From positions 1-5,066 of the forward strand of contig JAZSLG010000131.1 of assembly GCA_045535235.1 (NCBI GenBank): a DNA stretch of 5,066 nucleotides. Direction: 5' to 3'. The stretch is from Stercoripulliclostridium_A sp045535235 (lineage in GTDB: Bacteria; Bacillota; Clostridia; Christensenellales; DTU072). Position numbers and translations under genes: made by a program. Each line of letters begins with the position of its first letter. Positions within the stretch are counted from its first letter, which is position 1. The notes under the pieces were generated by a model. It saw only the letters and a list, made by a program, of their open reading frames with translations, did not search any database and was not told the DNA's origin. Of the stretch, positions 1 through 4,975 are shown one piece after another.

Positions 1-6
1 CACTAA

Positions 7-69
7 ATAAAGAGTCCCTGCAGGGCGCAGTACGAATAGTACAGCAACCCTTTGGGACTCTCTCTTTAT
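7..69. terminator. Long imperfect hairpin, probable bidirectional terminator at left edge
   Basis: AGAGTCCC (11-18) is the exact reverse complement of GGGACTCT (54-61). Alternatively ATAAA (7-11) pairs with TTTAT (65-69) across a 4-nt bulge, lengthening the stem. Inside, GGG (23-25) can pair with CCC (48-50), GC (27-28) with GC (44-45), and GTAC (30-33) with GTAC (39-42) around a GAATA loop. A competing local palindrome, CCCTGCAGGG, lies at 16-25. Both sides are T-rich when read outward (CTCTCTTTAT on plus, CTCTTTATTT on minus), which suits a bidirectional terminator of a gene left of the window. A structured RNA element or a small palindromic repeat remains possible. The pairing is directly visible; the terminator role is inferred. 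Confidence 0.5.
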
Positions 70-112
70 CTCGTCTAGCATCTAAACTAACGCGTTTTTA
101 AAATTATTCTTT

Positions 113-314
113 TCCTTGTGAGTGAAGCGTAAGCGAAATGAGGTCGTTCCGCGTTCCTCGTTCCTCGTTCCGCATTCCGCACTCGCGCAAGCGTTGTTCC
201 GCGTTCCACACTTAATTAAATCCTTGTGAGCGAAGTGAAACGGAGTGAAGCCGTTCCGCGTTCCGCGTTCCGCATTCCGCACTCGCACAAGCGTTGCTCC
301 GCGTTCCACACTTA
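113..314. repeat. Two tandem ~108-nt repeat copies built of 7-nt minirepeats
   Basis: Copy A starts at 113 and copy B at 221, both with TCCTTGTGAG. Both end with GCGTTCCACACTTAA (201-215 and 301-315). The core of each copy is a run of heptads of the form CGTTCCG, CGTTCCT or CATTCCG. Copy A has six heptads (145-186) and copy B has five (252-286), so copy number changes by whole heptads. A mini-palindrome follows the heptads: CGC-GCAA-GCG at 184-193 in copy A and CGC-ACAA-GCG at 284-293 in copy B. The minus strand is open here for 75 codons, but a 7-nt period shifts frame at every unit and the translation is low-complexity, so I treat this as non-coding. It resembles dispersed intergenic repeats; no transposase is visible. 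Confidence 0.8.
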
Positions 315-317
315 AAT

Positions 318-374
318 AGCTAAATTATTCGCTACGCTCATAGCGAAATTACTCACTACGTTCGTAGCTAAATT
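318..374 (-). repeat. Inverted part of linker/palindrome array, exact 24-nt period
   Basis: Three 9-nt linkers occur at exactly 24-nt spacing: AGCTAAATT (318-326), AGCGAAATT (342-350) and AGCTAAATT (366-374). They are separated by 15-nt inserts, ATTCGCTACGCTCAT (327-341) and ACTCACTACGTTCGT (351-365), which are related to each other. AGCTAAATT is the reverse complement of the AATTTAGCT linker of the array at 403-485, so this is the same family in opposite orientation. TTCGCTA (328-334) pairs with TAGCGAA (341-347), and CTACG (356-360) pairs with CGTAG (363-367). The linker at 366-374 can pair with the direct linker at 403-411, closing a 9-bp stem over 28 nt. No coding potential is seen. Confidence 0.75.
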
Positions 375-402
375 AAATTTGCAATATAATCTCGCGTAAG
401 CG

Positions 403-485
403 AATTTAGCTCCCGGAGGGAATTTAGCTGGCGGTACGCCAATTTAGCTTGCACGTTAGTGCAAATTTAGCTGTGCGCTACGCAC
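403..485 (+). repeat. Direct array of constant AATTTAGCT linkers and variable mini-hairpins
   Basis: AATTTAGCT occurs four times without mismatch, at 403-411, 421-429, 441-449 and 464-472. Each linker is followed by a different short palindrome. These are CCC-GGA-GGG (412-420, extendable by a flanking T/A pair), GGCG-GTA-CGCC (430-440), TGCAC-GTTA-GTGCA (450-463) and GTGCG-CTA-CGCAC (473-485). A fifth palindrome, TCGC-GTAA-GCGA (392-403), immediately precedes and overlaps the first linker. Stem sequences and lengths differ from unit to unit, yet both arms always match, while the linker never changes. This is not a CRISPR: the inserts are 9-14 nt, palindromic and not spacer-like. The function is unknown. 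Confidence 0.85.
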
Positions 486-487
486 AC

Positions 488-525
488 CGTTCCGCACTCC
501 GCACTCCGTAAGGCTGTTCCGCGTT
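488..525. repeat. Shortened third copy of the heptad repeat
   Basis: CGTTCCG (488-494), CACTCCG (495-501) and CACTCCG (502-508) repeat the heptad pattern of 145-186 and 252-286. A mini-palindrome, CC-GTAA-GG, follows at 506-513, and then TGTTCCGCGTT (515-525), which also follows the palindrome in copy A (195-205). The copy lacks the 5' TCCTTGTGAG part and ends before the ACACTTAA tail. The linker/palindrome array is therefore flanked on both sides by members of the heptad family. DNA from 526 to 549 shows nothing further. Confidence 0.7.
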
Positions 526-549
526 TTGTATTTCGGTTATGCATTTTCA

Positions 550-578
550 TTGACATTTTTAGCGTTTTATATTACGAT
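550..578 (+). promoter_or_regulatory. Sigma-A-type promoter of the LRR lipoprotein gene
   Basis: A perfect -35 box TTGACA (550-555) is followed after 17 nt by TACGAT (573-578), which matches four of six -10 consensus positions (TATAAT). Transcription would start near 585, leaving a leader of about 32 nt before the ATG at 617. No operator or riboswitch is evident in the leader. Confidence 0.65.
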
Positions 579-603
579 AAATGTAATATAAATTGTTCGT
601 TTT

Positions 604-608
604 AGGGG
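604..608 (+). promoter_or_regulatory. Ribosome binding site for the lipoprotein gene
   Basis: AGGGG lies 8 nt upstream of ATG 617 and is a wobble-tolerant match to the AGGAG core. It selects the ATG at 617 over the in-frame TTG at 593, which would add eight residues before the basic MLKRK start of the signal peptide. Confidence 0.6.
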
Positions 609-616
609 TAGCAATT

Positions 617-3600
617 ATGTTAAAAAGAAAGATTTTGGTTTATTTTATCGTACTAGTGTTTGTCCTGGTTGGTTTTACTGCGCTGGTTTCTTGTGGAGAA
701 GAGGACGGTAATAATGGCGATTCTTGTCAATGTGTTGATAGGGACAACGACCATGACTGCGATCTTTGCGGTGGTTGGGTGTCGGATTGTAGGGATTATA
801 ACGAAGACCACTTTTGTGATATTTGTAACAAGAAGTTGAGCCAATGTTACGATAATAAAAAAGACCATCGTTGCGACTTTTGTGGTATCAAAATAAGCGA
901 GTGCTTGGACGATGATAATAACCACCGTTGCGACGTTTGTTATAATACGTTATCCTTCTGTAACGATGAGGATAGCGACCACCTTTGTGACCTTTGTGGT
1001 AAAATCGTTAGCCTATGTCAAAACGAGGATGATAATGAACTTTGTGATATTTGTCTTTCCGGCTACTGTATGGATGATAATGACGATGATACTTGTAACA
1101 TTTGTGGTTTGAAATTCACGCTAGTAGACAATGCTACTTACGAAGTAAGTAACTATTTGTGGGCGGGCAATCAAATAGTAATACCGGCTTATTTTAATGG
1201 TAAGCGGGTTACAGGCATAAAGAACAACGCATTTAGTGGTAACACTTCGATTGAAAGCATAGTAATTGGAAAATTTATTAAAGAGGTGGATGCCGGTTCA
1301 TTTTATGGATGCACTTCGCTCTCGGAAGTTATAATTGGAGAGAGTGTAGAAAGCATAGGAGAACGCGCATTCCAAAATTGCTATTCTTTAACAAATATTG
1401 GAGTAGATGAAAACAATGCTAATTATTCTAGTATAGACGGCAACCTATATTCCAAAGACGGTAGCGTACTTCTACAATATGCGATTGGTAAGAGTGAAGA
1501 AAGTTTTGTTCTACCTGCGTCGGTAACGAGCATTAGTGAGGGTGCGCTGAATTATTGTACCTCTCTTCTTAGCATAATGGTAGAGGAGGGCAACCAATCC
1601 TACTCCTCTATTGATGGCAACCTATACTCCAAAGAGGGCAAGATTTTGTATCAATATGCATTGGGTAATACTCAAGAAAGTTTTTCTCTTCCCACCTCGG
1701 TAGAGAGCATTGGTAGTAGGGCTTTTGCGTTATGTACTACGCTAAAGAGCATAACTATTCCCGACTCTGTGGAAAGTATTGGTGACGAAGCATTTTCGGG
1801 TTGTGTTTCTCTTGAAGAGGTTGTCATACCCAACTCGGTAGAGTATTTGGGTGATAGTGCATTTGCCAACTGTCAATCTTTAGAAATGGTAACGTTAGGT
1901 GACTCGATATCGAGCATTAACATTGCTACCTTCTCCAATTGTCAAGCTCTATCCGGCATAGTAATACCTACCTCTGTTGGAAACGTAAGCTACATGGCGT
2001 TTTATGGTTGCAACCAACTAAGCAACGTTTATTACTATGGTACCGATGAGGATTGGAGTAATATTTCTATAGATAATAGTAATGATGCTCTTATTAACGC
2101 TACGGTTTACTACTATATGGAAACGGAGCCTACCGTAGAGGGCGTAAATTGGCATTACGTTGCGGGTGAAATCGTACTTTGGCACGTATTCCATTTGGAT
2201 ACCAACCGCGACCACGATTGTGATATTTGTGGTGACCCTGCAAGCGTATGTAAGGACGAAAACGAAGACCACAATTGCGATATTTGTGGTAAGACTTTGA
2301 CGGATTGCACCGACGAAAACGAAGACCACTTTTGCGATATTTGTAACAAGAAGTTGAGCCAATGTTACGATAATAAAAAAGACCATCGTTGCGACTTTTG
2401 TGGTATCAAAATAAGCGAGTGCTTGGACGATGATAATAACCACCGTTGCGACGTTTGTTATAATACGTTATCCTCCTGTAACGATGAGGATAGCGACCAC
2501 TCGTGCGACCTTTGTGGTGAAACGATAAGCCAATGCAAAGACGACGATAACAACCACAACTGCGATATTTGTGGTGAAAGGGTAAGCTTTTGCATTAATG
2601 AAGACGGAAATCACAACTGCGATATTTGTGATAAGAGGCTAACCGATTGTGGTGATAACGATAGCGACCACTATTGCGATATTTGTGGAACGGAGTTGAG
2701 TGTTTGTGTAGACAACGATAGGGATCATAACTGCGATATTTGCAGTACCGAGATAACCCAGTGTGAGGACAAAATTAGCGACCACTATTGCGACGTTTGT
2801 AGAAAGGTGTTATCCGTATGCGTGGATGAAAATAACGATCACGTTTGTGAAATTTGCGGAGATGTTTCACCTTGCGTAGACGAAGTGTTTGACGATATTT
2901 GTGACGTTTGCGGTAAGTATATTGGTTGTCTAACCTTCAATTTGAAGGCTGACGACACCTATGAAGTTGTGGGATTTACGGGAGAGCCTGAGAGAGTATC
3001 CATTAACGCAACCTATAACGGCAAACCCGTAACCAGCATTAAGAGCTCAGCGTTCCAGCTTTGTAAGACACTTAGATACGTGTACTTGAGTGATGCCTTG
3101 AAGTACGTGGAAACAAGTGCGTTCAGCTTGTGTGGAAAAGTAGAAGAGGTGCGTTATAGTGGCACGCTAGAGTCTTGGTGTAACATTGATTTTAAAGACC
3201 AATGGAATTCCAATCCTTTGGACGCTTCCGACTGGAAGCGTGCTAAGTTATATATTGGTGGCGAGCAACTTACGGTACTCAACGTTCCAAGTACGGTAAC
3301 CGAAATTAAGCAATATACTTTCAAAGGCGCTTATGGTCTTAAAGAAGTTAACTTGCACGATTCTATAAAGAATATTGGCACACAAGCGTTTAGAGATTGT
3401 CAATCGTTAAAGACTGTTAAGCTAGGAAATGGTGTGGAAAACATAGGAAGCAATGCTTTTTCTGGAACAGCTATAACCGAGCTGGTAATTCCCGACCAAG
3501 TAAAAACTTTGGGAATATGGGCATTTGATTCTTGTACCTCACTCGTTAGCGTAACTATTGGCGCTGGGGTTGAGAGTGTGGATACGCAAGCATTCACGGA

Positions 3601-4096
3601 TTGCTTAAAGCTTACTAGCTTTAATGTCGCAGAGGAAAACCAAAACTACTCAAGCACGGACGGAATATTATATACCCATGATGGTAGTGAGCTTGTTCGT
3701 TATCCACAAGCCAAAACGGATACCACGTTTACAGTGCCTGATAGCGTAAAGAAGATTGGTGATTACGCCTTTGCCGGTGTCGTTTATCTTGAAGAAATTA
3801 CTATAGGTGACTCGGTTGAGGAAATTGGTTATCACGCCTTTGCATACGCGTATGTAGGAAAGAGCAACCTAAAGACCATAACGATAGGCAAGAACGTAAA
3901 GAAAATAGGTTCTTGTGCTTTCCACTATTCCAGGACGCTAACCAACATTGTATTTGAAGATACCACGACTTGGTATGCTACGGAAGTATATAGGGACTGG
4001 ACGGGAGGTAGTCGAATAAACGTTAGTGATTCCGGCGCCAACGTTACCTATTTTGTTGAGGAAGATGCTATGTGTTGGTACAAAGTAACACAATAA
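617..4096 (+). CDS. Large BspA-like LRR lipoprotein with Cys/Asp/His-rich 19-residue repeats
   Basis: This is a predicted surface lipoprotein of 1159 residues. The basic start MLKRK, a hydrophobic core and the lipobox LVSC put the lipidated Cys at residue 26. Residues 39-163 hold seven 19-residue units of the form C-x6-H-x-C-x2-C with acidic x positions. Residues ~200-475 hold about nine BspA-type LRR_5 repeats (pattern AF.GC.SL..V.I..SV..I), then a linker ending WHYVAGEIVLW (~512-522). Residues 526-771 hold thirteen more Cys units. Residues ~805-1115 hold about ten LRR_5 repeats, and the Trp/Tyr-rich tail ends at a TAA stop. The halves are homologous: each Cys array is followed by an F-x-L...TYEV...NGK-x-VT-x-I segment. 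BspA-family proteins in other bacteria bind host proteins or mediate adhesion, but the ligand here is unknown. The Cys units could bind Zn or Ca, or form disulfides. I do not recognise a named family for them. It appears complete and monocistronic. Confidence 0.93.
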   Translation: MLKRKILVYFIVLVFVLVGFTALVSCGEEDGNNGDSCQCVDRDNDHDCDLCGGWVSDCRDYNEDHFCDICNKKLSQCYDNKKDHRCDFCGIKISECLDDDNNHRCDVCYNTLSFCNDEDSDHLCDLCGKIVSLCQNEDDNELCDICLSGYCMDDNDDDTCNICGLKFTLVDNATYEVSNYLWAGNQIVIPAYFNGKRVTGIKNNAFSGNTSIESIVIGKFIKEVDAGSFYGCTSLSEVIIGESVESIGERAFQNCYSLTNIGVDENNANYSSIDGNLYSKDGSVLLQYAIGKSEESFVLPASVTSISEGALNYCTSLLSIMVEEGNQSYSSIDGNLYSKEGKILYQYALGNTQESFSLPTSVESIGSRAFALCTTLKSITIPDSVESIGDEAFSGCVSLEEVVIPNSVEYLGDSAFANCQSLEMVTLGDSISSINIATFSNCQALSGIVIPTSVGNVSYMAFYGCNQLSNVYYYGTDEDWSNISIDNSNDALINATVYYYMETEPTVEGVNWHYVAGEIVLWHVFHLDTNRDHDCDICGDPASVCKDENEDHNCDICGKTLTDCTDENEDHFCDICNKKLSQCYDNKKDHRCDFCGIKISECLDDDNNHRCDVCYNTLSSCNDEDSDHSCDLCGETISQCKDDDNNHNCDICGERVSFCINEDGNHNCDICDKRLTDCGDNDSDHYCDICGTELSVCVDNDRDHNCDICSTEITQCEDKISDHYCDVCRKVLSVCVDENNDHVCEICGDVSPCVDEVFDDICDVCGKYIGCLTFNLKADDTYEVVGFTGEPERVSINATYNGKPVTSIKSSAFQLCKTLRYVYLSDALKYVETSAFSLCGKVEEVRYSGTLESWCNIDFKDQWNSNPLDASDWKRAKLYIGGEQLTVLNVPSTVTEIKQYTFKGAYGLKEVNLHDSIKNIGTQAFRDCQSLKTVKLGNGVENIGSNAFSGTAITELVIPDQVKTLGIWAFDSCTSLVSVTIGAGVESVDTQAFTDCLKLTSFNVAEENQNYSSTDGILYTHDGSELVRYPQAKTDTTFTVPDSVKKIGDYAFAGVVYLEEITIGDSVEEIGYHAFAYAYVGKSNLKTITIGKNVKKIGSCAFHYSRTLTNIVFEDTTTWYATEVYRDWTGGSRINVSDSGANVTYFVEEDAMCWYKVTQ
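731..1105 (+). repeat. First in-frame 57-nt repeat array (7 Cys-rich units)
   Basis: The units begin at Cys residues 39, 58, 77, 96, 115, 134 and 151 of the lipoprotein. The first six are spaced by exactly 19 residues (57 nt). The first five units keep all four potential ligands (Cys, His, Cys, Cys). Unit six has Glu141 and unit seven Asp158 where His is expected, and the sixth-to-seventh spacing is two residues shorter. Acidic residues fill the six positions between the first Cys and the His. Confidence 0.85.
800..1000 (+). repeat. Near-identical 201-nt duplication, copy 1
   Basis: This segment matches 2318-2518 at a constant offset of 1518 nt (506 codons, in frame). I count six differences in 201 nt, and 818-956 is identical (139 nt). 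It covers parts of the Cys units starting at residues 58, 77, 96 and 115. The other units of the arrays differ much more at DNA level, which points to recent duplication or gene conversion. Confidence 0.9.
2192..2929 (+). repeat. Second in-frame 57-nt repeat array (13 Cys-rich units)
   Basis: The units begin at residues 526, 545, 564, 583, 602, 621, 640, 659, 678, 697, 716, 735 and 753. Spacing is 19 residues except the last, which is 18. Eleven units keep the complete C-x6-H-x-C-x2-C pattern. The first unit carries His526 in place of the first Cys, and the last carries Asp760 in place of His. The array follows the first LRR block directly and leads into the second. Confidence 0.85.
2318..2518 (+). 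repeat. Near-identical 201-nt duplication, copy 2
   Basis: This is the downstream partner of 800-1000, covering parts of the Cys units starting at residues 564, 583, 602 and 621. The differences are a silent T/C at 2335, one base at 2475 (Phe in copy 1, Ser here) and four changes in the last 20 nt (Leu in copy 1, Ser here, plus a silent change). Beyond the copy, the flanking units diverge. Confidence 0.9.
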
Positions 4097-4118
4097 CCAA
4101 TGCTTGTAACCGACTTTC

Positions 4119-4167
4119 AATATGGGCGCAAGGTATTGCGCCCATATTAATTTAGTTTTGTTTTGTG
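4119..4167 (+). terminator. Intrinsic terminator of the lipoprotein gene, between convergent genes
   Basis: A perfect 13-bp stem (4119-4131 with 4136-4148) around a GGTA loop carries a GC-rich core (GGGCGC/GCGCCC). It is followed by an interrupted T-rich run, TTTAGTTTTGTTTTG. It begins 22 nt after the lipoprotein stop. The distal arm overlaps the TAA stop (4147-4149) of the opposing gene. Read on the minus strand, the hairpin is followed by little more than two T residues, so it should work mainly for the plus-strand transcript. Confidence 0.85.
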
Positions 4168-4905
4168 TCTAAAAAGATAACTGATTACGCCCAAAGTAAA
4201 AGGTACTAGAGAGGCAATCAAATAGTAGTTTTTTAGTGGAGTTATGAAGGAAAGTAGTGCAAGGGAAATTGCAGAAAACATATAAAGTTTTGCTCGTTTT
4301 CGGTTAAATATTGTGGAAAACAGGTGACCTTTGTCCACTGTTATTTTCACATTTTTCGGCTTTTCGGGCTTGGGGGGTAGTGCATTGTGCTTTTTTAGAG
4401 CTCGGTGAACGGAATATCGGTCGGGGAAGGTGAACTTGATTGGCAGTAGGGCGGTAAGCGTTAACGTTTTACGTTCTCTTGCGCGAGTGAGGATTATTAT
4501 TTCATCGGCGTTTTCCCTTTGACTTTCACGGTACGCAGAAGCAATATCCTCTTGGGTAAGATTAAAAAATCGGTATATGCAAGCAACCAAAATTTTCTTA
4601 TCTCCCCTTTGATATAAAAAGTAGGGGCTTTGCATCTTTATTCTTGCTTCCTCTGGAACTAATGAGTAAAAAAGGGCGGTTTGTTCCTCTCTTGGCATGA
4701 GTGCAAGGTAAACAGGGGTTTCCTCAACGCGCATTTCCTTTTTTGCGGGTTTTATTGCCTTTATTATTAAGGCGCCGAGTAAAAATACGTATATGAAAGC
4801 GGTTAGAATAATTGCCAACTTTTTGCTCAAATATTTGCTAAAAAGTCCGTATACGACAAGGAAATAGCCAAAAGTAAAAACGAGCAAGTCCAATATTTTT
4901 GCCAT
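4147..4905 (-). CDS. Four-TM membrane protein with soluble alpha/beta centre, function unknown
   Basis: The protein has 252 residues from an ATG at 4905 and runs against the lipoprotein gene. Hydrophobic segments lie at about residues 4-22, 30-51, 206-223 and 227-244. The soluble part (about 55-205) is flanked by basic residues (KPAKKEMR, NRKRAK), so it is probably cytoplasmic. Its order is a strand near KKILVACIY (103-111), a helix (117-130), a strand ADEIIILTRA (133-142), a basic helix and a region near DRYSVHRALKKH (162-173). This order recalls Mrr-like restriction-endonuclease folds, but the usual D...(E/Q)-x-K catalytic set is not seen, so any such domain would be degenerate. That comparison is inference and I assign no function. 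No strong Shine-Dalgarno is seen: the only AGG lies 14 nt before the start. It is divergent from the nucleotidyltransferase gene. Confidence 0.8.
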   Translation of the reverse strand: MAKILDLLVFTFGYFLVVYGLFSKYLSKKLAIILTAFIYVFLLGALIIKAIKPAKKEMRVEETPVYLALMPREEQTALFYSLVPEEARIKMQSPYFLYQRGDKKILVACIYRFFNLTQEDIASAYRESQRENADEIIILTRARERKTLTLTALLPIKFTFPDRYSVHRALKKHNALPPKPEKPKNVKITVDKGHLFSTIFNRKRAKLYMFSAISLALLSFITPLKNYYLIASLVPFTLGVISYLFRHKTKLN

Positions 4906-4921
4906 GCTATAATTATTGACC

Positions 4922-4959
4922 TAAAAACTAAAATATACTATTGAAAAACGTAGTTTTTA
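4922..4959. promoter_or_regulatory. Perfect 9-bp inverted repeat in the divergent promoter region
   Basis: TAAAAACTA (4922-4930) and TAGTTTTTA (4951-4959) are exact reverse complements with arm centres 29 nt apart. The repeat spans the minus-strand -10 box and the plus-strand -35 box, where a dimeric regulator could affect both genes. It is low-complexity AT-rich sequence, so an operator role is only a possibility. Confidence 0.25.
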
Positions 4960-4960
4960 A
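4932..4960 (-). promoter_or_regulatory. Candidate promoter of the membrane-protein gene
   Basis: On the minus strand TTAAAA (4960-4955, four of six -35 matches) is followed after 17 nt by TATATT (4937-4932, five of six -10 matches). Transcription would start near 4925, about 20 nt before the ATG at 4905. The DNA is AT-rich, so chance matches are likely. The site overlaps the opposing plus-strand promoter. Confidence 0.4.
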
Positions 4961-4969
4961 TTGTATAAT
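4941..4969 (+). promoter_or_regulatory. Sigma-A-type promoter of the nucleotidyltransferase gene
   Basis: TTGAAA (4941-4946, five of six -35 matches) is followed after 17 nt by a perfect TATAAT (4964-4969). The expected start of transcription, 6-8 nt past the -10 box, falls at 4975-4977, on the ATG at 4976. The mRNA would then have essentially no leader. Confidence 0.7.
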
Positions 4970-4975
4970 ATAGGT

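Noticed and set aside
82..309. Open frame of 75 codons on the minus strand over the tandem repeats
   Set aside because: The translation is low-complexity (repeated ERGTRNE-like words) produced by frame-shifting 7-nt minirepeats. It has no plausible ribosome binding site or domain.
385..390. TATAAT that could be a promoter inside the repeat array
   Set aside because: No -35-like hexamer lies 16-18 nt upstream, and no downstream gene would use it in preference to the promoter at 550-578.
318..485. CRISPR array
   Set aside because: Repeats are only 9 nt, the inserts are 9-15 nt and mostly self-complementary, and no cas gene is visible.
113..525. Insertion sequence or MITE
   Set aside because: I could not find clear terminal inverted repeats, target-site duplications or a transposase. 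The repeats look like internally expanding intergenic elements.
593..616. Upstream TTG start adding eight residues to the lipoprotein
   Set aside because: The AGGGG site is correctly spaced for ATG 617, and the signal peptide properly begins with MLKRK there.
2018..2443. Long antisense open frame (141 codons) within the lipoprotein gene, with similar frames at 653-925 and 2155-2349
   Set aside because: They are mirror frames of the Cys-rich codon repeats: the antisense of Asp/Cys/His codons reads as hydrophobic Val/Ile/Thr. The same peptide appears twice only because of the 201-nt duplication.
4916..4939. TTGACC (4916-4921) with TATACT (4934-4939) as an additional plus-strand promoter
   Set aside because: The spacing is only 12 nt, too short for a sigma-A promoter. 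The TTGAAA/TATAAT pair downstream is far better.
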